Shown: positions 1 to 13,711, counted from the first letter of the stretch. The stretch: DNA of 64,000 nt from Parapristionchus giblindavisi (GCA_943737045.1 CALSFV010000096.1:186001-250000); one strand, 5' to 3'. Made by a program: numbers and translations. Notes: a model not told the origin generated them from the letters alone.

Positions 1-2314
1 TCCTTCTTCAAGCCCACCTTTTCCCTCCATCCATCTCACCTTCTCTCCTTCTGTCTCCATCTACCTCTCTCTCCCTCTCTCATGATCGTACTTTTCAAAT
101 CTCATTCCCGTTCTTGCGTTGTGTAACTATGTAGTACTGTCAGAAGCTACTCTCCCCACTCTCTCTCATTTCCTCCTTCTCTCCTCCCTCCCTCCTCTCC
201 CTCTCCCTCTCCTCCCTCTCCTCTCTCCTCTCATCTAACTCATCCATCTCTATTTAGTCTTTCCTTCAATTTCTCACTTCTTCTCGATTACTGTCTATGT
301 CTTCTTAGATAATTCATTGTGTCTCCTTCCTCTTCAATCCATCCATCCTACTTTGTCTCCTCTCCCTCCCTCTCCCTCTCTCCCCCTCTCTCCCTCTCTC
401 TCCCTCCCTCTCCCTTCCTCTCCTTCCCTCTCCCTCTCTCCCTCTCTCTCCCTCCCTCTCCCTTCCTCTCCTTCCCTCTCCCTCCCTCTCCCTCTCTCTC
501 CCTCCCTCTCCCTCTTCCTCCCTCTCCCTCCCTCTCCCTCTCTCTCCCTCCCCATCCCCCTCTCCCTCTCCCTCCCTCTCTCTCCCTCTCTCTCCCTCTC
601 TCTCCCTCTCCCTCACTCCCCCTCCCCCTCTCCCTCCCTCTCCCTCTCTCTCTCCCTCTCCTTCTCCCTCCCTCTCCCTCTCTCTCCCTCTCCCTCCCTC
701 TCCCTCCCTCTCCTTCATCCCTCCCTCTCCCTCTCCCTCCCCACCCCTCCTCCTCCCCACCCCTCCTCCTCCTCCTCCTCCTCCTCCACCATCAAGTATT
801 CACTTCATATGACTTTCATCCATACATTCTTCTTCTTCTTCTTCCTTTTCTTCATTCTATTCAAAATATCTTATTTTATTAATTACTGAACCTTCTCAGA
901 ATAAACAGTTATGTTATTCGATGTAGAGATAATTAGTATGATGGAGAAGTTAATGAGAAGAGAGAGAGAGGAGAAAGAGAGGGAGAGAGATTGTGGGTGT
1001 GGGGGAGAATGTGGGAGGGGGATAGAAAAGTTGATCCAAGATGAGAGGATCAAATAGTTAATCATGTCTCTAACCATGATTTCATAATATAATACGACAT
1101 TATTATTACATAAGTGTATTCCCTCCTCACGTTAATTGATAAAAAGAGCATCAAGAACATATCTCTCTCTCCTTTTAGAATCTCTCCCTCTTGAATCTCT
1201 CCCTCTCCCTTCTAGTACCCTAGGGGCGGGTCTAGAGGGAGAGGTAGAGATATATTCTTCTCCTCTTTCCTTATGTATCAGTTTGGATAGTCTTCTAGAA
1301 TCAAATGAGTAATCTATCATCTCAATTCATTCATAATGATACACTATTAGATGAGGTATTACTATTCTAATCAATCGATCGATCGATAAATCAATCAATA
1401 TGTTATCATATCTCATGTCATTATTGTTTCATTTGATCAATCATATCATAAAGTATGATATGAATAGATCATCTTCATCATCATATCCATCATTATCTTC
1501 ATTCCATTCATTATCTCTTTTCCTCTTTTCAATCTGTTTCTCAATTCATTTAACTCAATCTTTTCTCCCTCTTAGAAGGCTCTGAATGGTCACAGGAAAT
1601 AACGAGATGGAGGGAGAGGTAGAGGGAGAGAAAGAGGCAGAGGGAGAGGTTGAGAGGGAGGGAGAGGTAGAGGGTGAGAGAGAGATGGGAGAGAGAGGGA
1701 GAGAGATGGATGGAGATTGAGAGAGAGAGGTAGAGGGAGAGGGAGGGAGGGAGATAGGAAGAGGGAGAGAGAGAGGTAGAGGGAGAGGGAGAGGGAGAGG
1801 ATGAGGAAGAGGATGAGGAAGAGGTAGAGAGGGAGAGAGGGAGGACTAAAGATTGTCTTTTCTTTCGGGCTTCTCATTTCTACATATATTTATTTAATTA
1901 CCAAAATGGATAAAGTAATTCTTGAATTCGAAGAAAATGAAAGAGTCGAAGTTTGTAAGAGTTGAAATGAGAAAAGAGAAAGGATCCTTTTCAATTAGTT
2001 CCACTCTTACTTATCCCTCTTTTCCCCCTTCCTTCTTTCAAGTATACATTGAATTGATGTAGACAGGTGCAAATGAACTACTCCATTCTACTCACTTACC
2101 ATTTACTTATTCTGAAGGAGAGGGAGAGGGAGAGGGAGAGAGAGGGAGAGAGGGTTATAGAGAGAGAAGGAGAGGGAGAGATTGGATATGTCTTCATCAT
2201 ATGAGATGGCCATAGTATGAAAGGGAGGAACATGGATTATCTTCTTCTTCTTCTTTCTTTTATCCTTCTTCTCTTCAATTCCATTCCATTCATCATCATA
2301 TTCATTCATTTCAG
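1..2314. repeat. Gene-free 5' region with pyrimidine-rich microsatellites
   Basis: No convincing exon is seen. The stretch is dominated by interrupted CCCTCT/TCTCCC hexamer tracts: about 178-232, the large tract at 354-787 (with a CTC-trinucleotide tail at 760-787), 961-1021, the reverse-strand tract at 1601-1846 and 2115-2180. Reading frames through these tracts give only Ser/Pro/Leu or Arg/Glu/Gly low-complexity peptides that appear in several frames at once, so they are not called as genes. The last 200 bases lead into the first exon of the GPCR at 2315. Confidence 0.8.
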
Positions 2315-5300
2315 ATGATCATTTCATCATTATCAACTACACAATTGAAACCTCATCATATTCTTCTTTTTCTACTCAATATAATCGTTGTTTTGGGCAA
2401 TTTCATAGTAATATTTGTAGTTGTATTCGATCGTAAACTTCGTGTTGTAACAACAAATAAGGTGAGAGAATCTATCTATATCATTCTTAAAGATCTTCTA
2501 CTTAGACTATTCTATTCCTTCTTATTCTACATCTTTTTCTACTTCTTTATTCGTATTCTCATGGGAGTATTTTATCCTATTTCAGTTTATTGCTTCACTC
2601 GCAATATCAGATCTTCTTGTTGGAATTGTCGTTATGCCTTTATCACTCTACTCAAAGGTTCAACTTTCATCATGAATTCATTTCATTGAAAAGAATTAGA
2701 TGGAAGGACAATATAGTATACTTTATACTTTGTAAGGGAATCTTTAGATGAAATGATCTAGTAAATAGTAAATAGAAAGGATCTTTGCAATGTCTTTCAT
2801 CCTTTGAACTTTGAGTTCAATTCCCCATTGAAAAGTACAATGAAAGTACATTGTTTTTAATGAAACAAAGTAATGAATGAATTGATTAAGGTACACAATG
2901 ATGAATGGCACTTAGGATATACTTGGTGTCAATTTCATTTAGTTAGTGGAGTATTCTCATCAACTGCATCTATTGTACATTTAGTTGCAATATCACTTGA
3001 TAGGTTTGTTCATTTACAATATTTCAAATGTATATTTAATGAAGTTAAAAATAGCTTGAGAGCATTGAAAATACCGAGAATGGTTTTTGAAAAAAATAAA
3101 TTTTTTAAACATTGACTTGATCACTACTAAATAAGTACATGCTCATACTTCCTCCAAACACTTCCCCCTTCCCCCCTCTTCTATCTATCTCTTCCTCCTC
3201 TTTCTCTCTATTCTTCATCCATTTCCATGTTACTTATGGTAGATGGATGAGCACTATACATACAAGATGAGCTTGTTCGAGTTGATTTATTATTGATTAC
3301 ATTATATCCAGACCGTAGTTTACCTTATAATACAATATTATGAGAAAGATCAAAGATCATTATCGTATTCTAGAATGAATGAAGAGAACAGAAAGACCTA
3401 GTATGCTGTTTTCTTTCTCATTTCAAGTGCATAAGACAGGGAAAAGTGAAAGGATTTAGAATAACAAATGAATGAACCCTATCTAGTCTACATAGTTGAA
3501 CTAATCGTTCAAGGAAGCAATTAGAACATATTAAAACAAAGAACTTTTCAACAGTTATGATTGATTCATCCGAATTTCAATTGAATGAATAGATAGAATA
3601 GACAATGAATATTGGAATGAACTGAATATACAATGAGATGAATAATAATATTATCTACTGTCTCATGTACTTTATTTCTACTTTCATCTAAGGAATTCCT
3701 TCAGTTTTATGAGTAATGAATAGAGAAAGAATGAATAGTTTATGGGATCAATAATACAATATGTTCAAACTTATCTATTCATCTATTCATTCATTCATCT
3801 ATAGTTTTTATTCATCACGTAGATATTATATGCATCATTGAACATTTTCTCCCATTGACTCAATTCATTCTTTCTATCAAATATACAAATTGTTATCTAT
3901 TCACCAGTGAACTACTCATATTAGATCATATTGATTAGTTCAGAAGACAATATCATCATTAGTACATATACATATAATGATAAGTATGATTAGTCCATCC
4001 ATAAATAGTTTGTATTTACTCTTTTCATCTACAACTATTAGTCTTCTATTCACTATCTTCTTCTTCTTCTTCTTATTCATTCATTCTTTCTTCTTCTAAA
4101 TCGTCGTATTTCTATTCTAATTATCTTCTCTCACGAACATTTCCATACTTCTCACATTACCTACTACTACACACAGAATAGGAAATTGGTAGTCCTTCTC
4201 TCCCTCCTGGATCTCCTCTATCTCTCTCCCCCTCTACCTCTCTCCCCCTCTATATCCCCTCCCTCTCTCTCTCCCTCCCTCTCCCTCTTCCTCTCAACCT
4301 CTTCATACCTCTTCGTTCTCTTCCAATCATTCTTTTCCGATCTCATCTCTTCTGTCACATAAAAACAGGAAAAGAGAGGTCCTCCTTCCTCCAGTGAAAG
4401 GAGAAGATGAAGATGAAGAGGAAGATGAAGAGGAAGAGGAAGAGGGAGAATAGATGGACGAAGATGTCAAAATGTTATTTGAATACAATGAAATGAATAG
4501 TATAAGAGTATAGAGAGGGAGATAGGTACATATTAAGAGGCATGTTCCCTAAGACTCGATCATATTCGACCTCCCCCGGACACGTGCGCTAGCAATGGGA
4601 ACTGGGGGTCCATACTTGGGTGTTAGGAGTGTCACCGGCCCTTATTACACAAAACAGGAGAAATTTTCTGTTTGTGCCCTCAGGCTATTAGAAAAATTAA
4701 TTTAAGTGCAAAAACGTTTAAAAATCATAATTTCTCAAATTGTTGAGATTAATTCCATATATCATTTGCGAAGCGTCTAGGGTGCACAGAGCTTGCCAAT
4801 TCACTATTAGCATCGAATGTGGGTTGATTCCTAAACCACTTTTTTGACTTAATTTTTTTGTTTTTTCGGACAAATTATCGCTTGTTGTAGATTGCTGCAA
4901 AGATTTCCGACCAGGTATTGTAGCCTAAGCAATTCTGCATTGATCTCACTTAAAACCGGGTTCTTCTCGTTAGACCATCTTGCCGAAATTTTCGCTCGAA
5001 TTTCCGTCATCGATGGTTTTCCCGAACAAATGTATTTTCCAAACGTATTTTCCAAACGATTGGTGAGGAATTGTGGTCTACACAAAGTTTCGAGGTGAGA
5101 CGAGTAAAATGACACAAGAAGCCCATCACTTGGATCACTTTGAAAATTTCGATTTTCACGACCCGGGGGTCATGGTCCGAAAATTTCAAAATTTCTCAAG
5201 TTTGAAATATTTTCATTTATGTGGCTTATTGTGAAGTACTAATGATGTGAATAATATTCAACCAATGCTCAATGGCTGATCTATCATTTCAACCATTTTT

Positions 5301-8300
5301 TCGAAAATTTTCATTCTGATTGCGTGCGAAAAATCAGAATTGTGTTTGAATCGGTTTCCAACTTGCTTTCTGTAACATTCCGTCATAGTACTTTGCAATG
5401 TACATAATCAATATGAAAATTGTTTATTTTCGAAAATTCAGAAAATTAAATTTGAGTGCCTACTTTGGTAAATTTTTTTTTTTTTTTTTTTTTTTTTACG
5501 GTAAATTTTTGAAATATTGCAGTTTGTCGACTCGAATGCTGCGACAATGAGCAAATGACAATGGCAATGTGAAGTTTCACCATGAGTAAACATAATAGAA
5601 CTGAAATCCCGGCATTTGGCTCACTTTTGAAAAATCGATTTCCATGACCCGGGGGTCATGGCAAAACAAAATTAATTTTCGAAAATAAACGATTTTCATA
5701 TTGATTATGTATATTGTAAAGTACTATGACAGAATGTTACAGAAAGCAAGTTGGAAACTGATTCAAACACAATTCTGATTTTTCGCACGCAATCAGAATG
5801 AAACTTTTCAAAAAAATGGTTGAAAGGATAGATCTGCCATTGAGCATTGGCTGAACATTATTCACATCATCAGTACTTCACAATAAGCCTCATAAATGAA
5901 AACATTTCAAACTTGAGAAATTTTGAAATTTTCGGACCATGACCCCCGGGTCATGAAAATCGAAATTTTCAAATTGATCCAAGTGATGGGCTTCTTATGT
6001 CATTTTACTGGTCTCACCTCGAAACTTTGTGCAGACCACAATTCCGCACCAATCGTTTGGAAAACACGTTTGGAAAATACATTTGTTCGGGAAAACCATC
6101 GATGACGGAAATTCGAGCGAAAATTTCGGCAAGATGGTCTAACGGGAAGAACCCGGTTTTAAGTGAAATCAATGCAGAATTGCTTAGGCTACAATACCTG
6201 GTCGGAATTCTTTGCAGCAATCTACAGCAAGCGATAATTTTTCCGAAAAAACAAAAATTTTGAGTCAAAAAAGTGGTTTAGGAATCAACCCACATTCGAT
6301 GCTAATAGTGAATTATCAAGCTCTGTGCACCCTAGACACATCGCAAATGATATTTGGAATTTATCTCAACAATTTGAGAAATTATGATTTTTAAACGTTT
6401 TTGCACTTAACTTAATTTTTCTAATAGCCTGAGGGCACAAACAGGAAATTTCTGCTGTTTTGTGTAATAAGGGCCGGTGACACTCCTAACACCCAAGTAT
6501 GGCCCCCCAGTTCCCATTGCTAGCGCACGTGTCCGGGGGTGGTCGAGTCTTAACGACCATCTCTCTTAAATGATGCAGAATCATACATTTAAAATGAGAT
6601 AGACAATCTCCATAGCAGACATTTGTCCCTTATTACTCTTTTCATTTCAGATATTTTGCTATAATGTTTCCAACAGAATATCAACGACATTCAGTGAGCA
6701 CAGCTACATTTCCGTTAGTGTTTATCATATATCTATTCTTGTCTATAACTCTAATCAATTATTAAGGTAGTAATGAAAGATAGTTTCAGTTATATCATAA
6801 TGATGTGGTTGATGGCTTTAGCTGTATCATCAACTCTATTTATGGAGAAAGAAGGGACAACTCATCGATATATGTGTTGGATTACAAATGCTCAATATAT
6901 TGTATCTTATGAATTCATATATGGACTTTTTATTCATTCATTCAGGCTTTGTCATCACTTCTTTCATTCTTTCTTCCTGGAACAATTGTTGTCTATATGT
7001 ATGTCAAGATATTCAAGAAGTTACGACATCATCAATTATACATGTTTGGGCAGGTTTGATGATTATCTAAAGATCAGAGATCAAAGATCAAAGATTAGTT
7101 TCAGTCGAATACGACAAAGATTGAGAAGAAAAGAAGTCTACCTCGAGTAATTATTGAAGAAGTAATTCATTATCTCTTTTCCTAATTATTTCAGTATATG
7201 GTTTCTTGACTCAAGATGGCAAAACACAAAATATTCATTATTTGTTCAATTACTATTCCTACTACTAGTGTATAAACAATGATATGATCTTTGATATTTA
7301 CAGGTTCGTAGTCGACGAGGATCTCGTTTAAGTCAAACAGGATCTAATAGTGGATCTCCTACTCGTAGATCAAGTGGAGGTGGTTCACAACATAAAAATG
7401 AGAGAAGTCCATCACAACCAGAGATTCATTCAATATCATTACCTCCTCAAAGGTATCAATAATTAGATTTAAAGTGCATGCATACTTATTCTTGTGCATC
7501 TATGAATATTATTAATTTAATAATATATGAAATACAAATATTTTTTCAATTGACCAAAACATGTGAATGCACCAAAAGATTATATGTATTATAGTTGAAA
7601 GAGTACGATATAAAATAATCTCCTTTGTTTCGATGAAATGCTTTCATTTGTATTTTATAATGCCTTATGTATCTTTTGTTTTGATTAGATATCATTTTAT
7701 TTATTATTTTATTTTCTGATTACAAACATGTACTCAAATGAATGAATGGAATTACTATATATTCAGTCATTGATGACATCGTTAAGAATATAACTTAATG
7801 TGATATAACTTAATTGTAATTAATATAATATAATTTAAAGATGGAGAAGTCCAACCATCTGTGCAGAGACATTTGCTCATGATCGATTAGCTGCAGCTAA
7901 AAAGAGAGTATCTATTGGTATGATTAATTATTTATTATTGTATCTACTTTTATGATGATTATGTTATTATTTATGGTGCAACCGCCATAGTTTATGAGTA
8001 CTCGAGTACAGTATCTTTTGATGACTCTATACAAACTATTCATATTCCTTTTTTCAGTTCCTGATCCTCCTTCAATAGATGTATCATCTGTATCTAATAT
8101 GGCTCATATACTACAAGAACACGAATCAGCTAAAGAAAGAGAAGAAGAAATGAAAAGAGAAAAGAATGAAGACACTATAGGACATGAAGTTGGTTACATA
8201 TACTATTCATTCTCATCCATAAAAATATTTTTATATCCTTACGACGATCTATGACAAATTTATGCAAAAAAGGAAAATTTATTTTGAGGTTCTTCGAAAA

Positions 8301-11300
8301 TTGAGTGAAGAACGGAGATATCGAAGAGAAGAAAGAAGAAAATTATCATTAGATGGAAAAGCAATTAATGGAATTGTTCCTATTATGGAAGCTTTTGATA
8401 AGGTACCAAATATGTTTCAAATACTGAAGAACAATATATTATATTCATAACAATATATTATAACAATATATTCATATATGTATGAACAATACATATTTTT
8501 ATTTCAATTAGAGAGATTTCAATTTACAATTCAGTACTATAGGTGTATAGAGTAGGAAATATGATAGATCTGTGGGGAGTGAATATATAATAAATATATC
8601 TGAATGATTAATAGGCCTATGCATCTGTTTCAATTGATCGCCGATCATCATATGATTCTCCTACTTCTTCTTTTCCATCTCATTCCTTTCCAGTTCATCA
8701 TAGTCTCAAGGTTTATTTTTATATAGATATTTTATATTGTTCATTCCAAATGAACATATACTAAAATTGGAACAATACAGAGACGATGACATGCAAATTC
8801 GTGAAGCGTTACATTTTTTAAGCCTTTCCACCTTGGACCAGTCGCAAATATATCTACTTTATATTTCAAACTCTTTTTACATATTCATGCGTCTCGTTTC
8901 GTGCATACGAACATTGATAAAATATAGATATGCACATAATCAATTTATTATTTTTGCAAATATTAAAATGACCGAATATCAATTTAGCCAACTCTCTCAA
9001 CAGTTCATGACGAGGATTCAGTTCAATCAAATGAAGAGATGGAAACATCTTCAATCGATACTTATAATACAACTACCGTATCCGTCCATATTCCACTTGA
9101 GACTATTCCGAAGACAAATTTAACTGCTCCAATGTTGGATGATTCAATTGAAGTAGAAAGTACTGTAGATGAACCATTATTGAAGAAAGAAGAAAGGGAT
9201 ATGAATGTATCGGTAAGAAATTAATTTATCACTTTATTAAATAGTACTAAATTCAAATTAAAAATAAAATCACTTAATATTAGAGAGATATAGAGCACTA
9301 GCCTGACCTCCGATTTTGTTGTTGAATTAATCAGCGGTTGCTCCATATTCTTTCCATATTATGAATGATATTTAACTTATAGCCTCTTCTCTCAGTACCC
9401 ATAATAAGTAGACGATCAAGTAAAAGCAATGGAGGTATTCTCAAGTTAGTCTATATGTCATCAATCTATTTATTATCTTCATTGATTTAATAGACCTCGT
9501 GGATCAACTTGTTCATTGATTCCTCCTCCAACATTTCTTATGGTTCCAGCTATTATGAGTATGAATAATACTCCTCCTCTGTCTCCAGCTCTGATCAAAG
9601 AACAGACTAGTACTACTTGTACACTCAAGGTATTCTACTTATTCAAGTATTTATTTTACATTTATATTCAATTCTTTAAAAAAATAATAGTAAAAAAAAT
9701 AATTGCAAAAAAATATTCCTTTAAATATGTACAAACTGTGAAACGTAAAAGAGAAAATAGAGCATATGACTGATTGTTCTGATATAGGTGCCTCGTCTAT
9801 ATGATTGTCCATCTCCTGCATGTGAGATTCCTCCATCAAATTCATCTCATTCATCATATACATCGGGAAGTAGTGAAACATATAGAAGAATATCAATGAA
9901 CTCATTTGGTAGTTCATTAACTGAAGGAACTGAATCCAGTTACGATGTTGATTCACGGTATGATCATACTATTCAATCAATTCTTGCCCATCTTGTATTT
10001 ATTTCTTTTCTTTTTTGGAACAACTCCCGACTACTGTAACATTAATTTCAGTTTAAAAAAGATCTGTGATATTTCAAAATTTCAGTTGGAATTCGTAAAA
10101 AAATGTTGAATGAATGATAAAAATTTTTAATTTCAGTCGTTCATCAGCATGGTCAACTCTTCGTTCTGCTGTATTGAATGATCCTCGTAGAGGAAAGAAA
10201 AGTTTAGTTGATATGGATTTAGATAGAAGTGGTAATCATAAGAAGATGAGTACTATTAGTAGAGGAAAACTACGAAGAATTGCTACTCAGGTATTACAGA
10301 ATTAAAACTGTCCGAACAATACAAATTCCGCTATTTGCCGCGCAATACTCAGACTCCGCCCACTTCTTCGCGCGACATACCATTTTCTCTTCTTTCATCG
10401 ATTTTTATGGCGTCTTCTCGTCATTTAATTGGGCTTTCAGCAAAAATAAAATTATATTCATTTACAAAACGTTCGGAAAAACCTCCCGAAATTAGGCGAA
10501 ATTTTTTTTTTAAGTTTACTATATTCGGCATTTGCGTGATGTATGCAAAACTTTTGTAATTCTATAATATACTGTATCACTATCGATTGATTGATTATCG
10601 ATCGATATCGTATCTCTTAAGGTAACTCGTGCAATTCGTCGCAAGAGACGTGAATCATTAGCAATAAGAAGAGAATCAAGAGCAACAAGAGTAGTAGCGG
10701 CTATACTTGGTACAGTTATTCATACACACTGATGTCAAACTCTCTCATACACTGATGTCAAACTCTCTCATATTTGAGCCATAAGTTATCTAAGATGCGA
10801 CAATTAGTGAAACGTTCTCTCATATGTGTTAGTCAGCTCACTCCAGCCCCTGTTACTATCTCGAGCGAGAGAGTACTATTTATCTAATATGTTTTTTGAG
10901 AGAGTTTGGAGCAGGGCTGTGCGGCAAGGCACATTTTCGGCAATTCGGCAAACCGGCAATTGCCGAAAACAAATATTTTCGGCAAATACGGCAATTTCGG
11001 CAATTCGGCCATTTCCTCCAAAAACGTATTTTAATGATTTTTTTGGTCTTATGTAGGCTTAAATCGAGTATTAAACTTTTTTGCACACACTGGAATAACG
11101 ATCAAAAAAAAAGACATTAAACCCTCAAAATATGATTAAACCCTCAAAATATTGTTACATTGCCGATTTTTAAAAAATTGCCGAAATTGCCGGTTCGGCA
11201 ATTACGGCAAAACCGGCAAATTCGGCAATTTCGGTAAACCGGCAACTCCTTGCCGCACAGCCCTGGTTTGAAGTAAACTAACTTTTCTCTATGGTAGTCC

Positions 11301-11669
11301 AGTTAGACAACCTACCACTAAAAAATTTGCTGCGAATGATATTCATCATGTTTAATAGAGAAAAAAAATTATTTTCTTATAATAATGTTTCAGTTGCATT
11401 TCTGATTTGTTGGACACCATATTACATTATTCTTGTTTATCGAGGTATTGTAACTGGTTGTGGTATTGCAATCCATGAAATAGTTCATCATAAGGTATAA
11501 GATCTCTATTCAATCATCAATGACTCTATATATCTTTCAGTTATTCGTGATGTCATCATGGTTAGGATATGCTCATTCAGCATTCAATCCTATTATTTAT
11601 ATGTGTCTGAATAAGAACTTTAGACAAACAATGAGAAAAGTCTTCGATTGGTGTAGTTCTCGTAGATAA
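2315..11669 (+). CDS. Aminergic-type (D2-like architecture) G protein-coupled receptor, 20 exons
   Basis: Rhodopsin-family receptor of the plasma membrane, 763 residues when spliced. Exons: 2315-2461, 2586-2657, 2891-3003, 6651-6693, 6767-6901, 6946-7053, 7105-7146, 7304-7452, 7841-7917, 8058-8188, 8289-8402, 8615-8710, 8988-9212, 9383-9444, 9494-9629, 9788-9957, 10137-10290, 10622-10709, 11394-11494, 11541-11669; all junctions keep frame. Seen: TM1 LGNFIVI; TM2 SLAISDLLVG; TM3 ending ISLDRYFAIMFP, with DRY rebuilt across intron 3; ECL2 Cys; TM5 ALSSLLSFFLPGT with serines at 5.42, 5.43 and 5.46; TM6 FLICWTPYY preceded by Glu 6.30; TM7 WLGYAHSAFNPIIY. The third loop is about 480 residues and Ser/charge-rich, and the tail after TM7 is very short, as in D2-like dopamine receptors. 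The amine-binding Asp 3.32 is Gly. Acceptors of exons 3, 5 and 18 are AAG; exon 3 and 5 boundaries are the least certain. TTTCAG abuts the ATG. The exact subtype is not recognised. An AATAAA lies near 11850. Confidence 0.85.
4552..6550. mobile_element. 2.0-kb foldback element with ~0.9-kb inverted arms, TA-flanked
   Basis: The segment reads nearly the same on both strands: about 4552-5455 is the inverted copy of about 5670-6550, around a 215-bp centre with an A/T run at 5469-5498. The outer ends start AGACTCGA and are bounded by TA on both sides, the target duplication typical of Tc1/mariner-class elements. Short reading frames (for example 88 codons at 5997-6263) occur in mirror-image pairs in both arms, which is a consequence of the palindrome and not evidence of genes. 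It lies entirely in intron 3 of the aminergic GPCR (3004-6650), between the two halves of the DRY codon context. It has no transposase, so it is non-autonomous. Confidence 0.85.
10912..11265. mobile_element. hAT-type MITE (354 bp) in GPCR intron 18
   Basis: Terminal inverted repeats read CAGGGCTGTGCGGCAAGG at the left end and its complement at the right. The interior is built of reiterated short forms of TTCGGCAA/TTGCCGAA, so it can fold on itself. Flanking 8-bp sequences GTTTGGAG (10904-10911) and GTTTGAAG (11266-11273) are a target duplication with one mismatch; 8 bp and a CAGGG terminus are hallmarks of hAT elements. It is non-coding and sits in the intron between exons 18 and 19 of the aminergic receptor. 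Confidence 0.8.
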
Positions 11670-12100
11670 TATCGATCTATTCAATATAGGTATCAATATA
11701 TCTGTATATATTATCATTGTCATATCAATTCATTCAACGTGTTTCATTCATTTGATCTCTTCCTTACAACGATCTTCTCATTTAGCTTTCATCATATTAC
11801 GAGTAATCAGCCCATTCATTCCTTTATTATCTTTTTCATATATCATGAAAATAAATAACTATCGTTCTGATCCTTTTCGTTTCATGACAATTCATTGTTT
11901 CTTCATTCCAACATATAATTGATCTACTGAGAACTAACCCATCATATAGAAGTAGATCTCTATATTAAGCATGTTTATTAGAACAAAATATCCGTTGACA
12001 AAGCCCATACAAATAATATTATATGAAATGAATGAGATTAATTTAAATTATATGAGATCAAATAGAAGAATATGAGATCAATGAAAGAATTAGTTGAATA

Positions 12101-13711
12101 TCACGGGTCTCCTGTAAAAGTGTATGAAAATTAAAACCTTTTTCGACAGAAAAAAATTGATTTCCTCCGTTTTTATTGATTATTGTTAGACTGGCCTAAT
12201 TGAGTGCGAAAACAACATTTTCAAATTTTGTTTTTCGGAATTTGCATATCTATGCAATTTGTTTCCTGTAAACTTCAGATGAGTGTAACTCGCTTCGTTT
12301 TTGTGCTACCGTGTTCAATTCTTTTTAGATAGGTTGCTAATGACCTCGTCTACAAATAACTCAATTGAGGATATGGTCGGAAATGTTGTTTTTCATGTGT
12401 TATTGCATGAAAACTGTTTTTCAGCATACAAAATGAGATGTTTCTCGAAAATTTTCTCTAAAGGATAAGATTTTTATTGCAGATTCGGATTCCCCGACCA
12501 CAAATTGGGGTATCCTGATATATCTTTTAACCCAACTCTGTCCCCCCAATAGTGCTACTGTATATCGTCCTGGACTTGCAATTTTCTCTCAAATCACATT
12601 TTTGGCTATAAATCAGCTCAAACTTATGCTGATCTTCTGATTAGCATATTTAAACCGTGTATCTCGACCAACCTTACAAAATTGTCTTAATGGTTCGAAT
12701 TCTCAACAACATTCATTTTCTAGATATGAATCGAAAACTGATTTTATTAACAATTTTTCGATTCTTTCGTGGAAGATCTTTGTTTATTCTTTATTTCAAT
12801 TTTCACTGTTTTTATTTATCGTTTATTGATATTTTATTGATCGTTAAGGTCGAAGAAACTGTTTGAATCAAGAATATCCAGGGAACCTTCGAAAAACTCT
12901 GAGAAATCACAGTAGAGCATGTCGTAGATGGCATCCGAGGGTATCACTCTCTTATCCTCGGCCACATACACTTCCTCCTCAATAAGAAGATAAAACAATA
13001 AAATAAAACAATAAATATCCTCAATAAAACGAGAAGGTTTTTTTTAAAGTTGCATCAAGGCAGAAAGGCGAAAAATCGTTAATAAAATCAGTTTTCGATT
13101 CATATCTAGAAAATGATTGTTGTTGAGAATTCGAACCATTAAAGCAATTTTGTAAGGTTGGTCGAGATACAGGGTTTAAATATGCAAATAAGTACATCAG
13201 CATAAGTTTGAGTTGATTTGCAACCAAAAATGTGATTTGAGAGAAAAGTCCAGGACGATATACAGTAGAACTATTGGGGGGACAGAGTTGGGTTAAAAGA
13301 TATATCAGGATACCCCAATTCGTAGACGGAGAATACGAATCTGCAAGAAAACTCTTATCCTTTAGAGAAAATTTTCGAGAAACATCTCATTTTTCATGCT
13401 GAAAAAACAGTTTTCATGCAAAAACATATGAAAAACAGCATTTCCGACCATATCCTTATAAAATTATTCGTAGACAAGGTCATTAGCAACAGATTGAAAA
13501 AAATTGTACGCGGTTGCTCAAAAACGGAGAGAGTTACATTCATTTGAAGTTGACAGTAAAAAATTACATAGATATGCAAATTTCGAAAAGCAAAATTTAA
13601 GAATGTTGTTTTCGCACTTAGTTAGACCTGTCTAACAACTATCAATAAAAAAGTAGGCAATCATTTTTTTCCTGTCGAATGGTTTCATACACTTTTACAG
13701 GAGATCCGTGA
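12101..13711. mobile_element. 1.6-kb foldback element, TA-flanked
   Basis: Long inverted repeats of about 640-650 bp (about 12101-12755 and 13070-13711) surround a 310-bp centre. The ends begin TCACGG and continue TCTCCTGTAAAAGTGTATGA with few differences between arms, and both ends abut TA. No transposase is present. It occupies most of the interval between the two GPCR genes, together with the 3' flank of the first (11670-12100, in which nothing else is seen apart from an AATAAA near 11850). Confidence 0.8.

Noticed and set aside
314..889. Long open frames on both strands (Ser/Pro/Leu and Arg/Glu/Gly peptides)
   Set aside because: They are translations of the CCCTCT microsatellite in several frames at once, with no splice sites, start context or domain.
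4849..6394. Paired ORFs of 60-88 codons
   Set aside because: The same peptides occur in mirror image in both arms of the foldback element; they reflect the palindrome, not coding selection.
6888..7070. Open frame of 60 codons overlapping the GPCR
   Set aside because: It is a shifted frame over TM5; the correct frame appears once the 44-nt intron 6902-6945 is removed.
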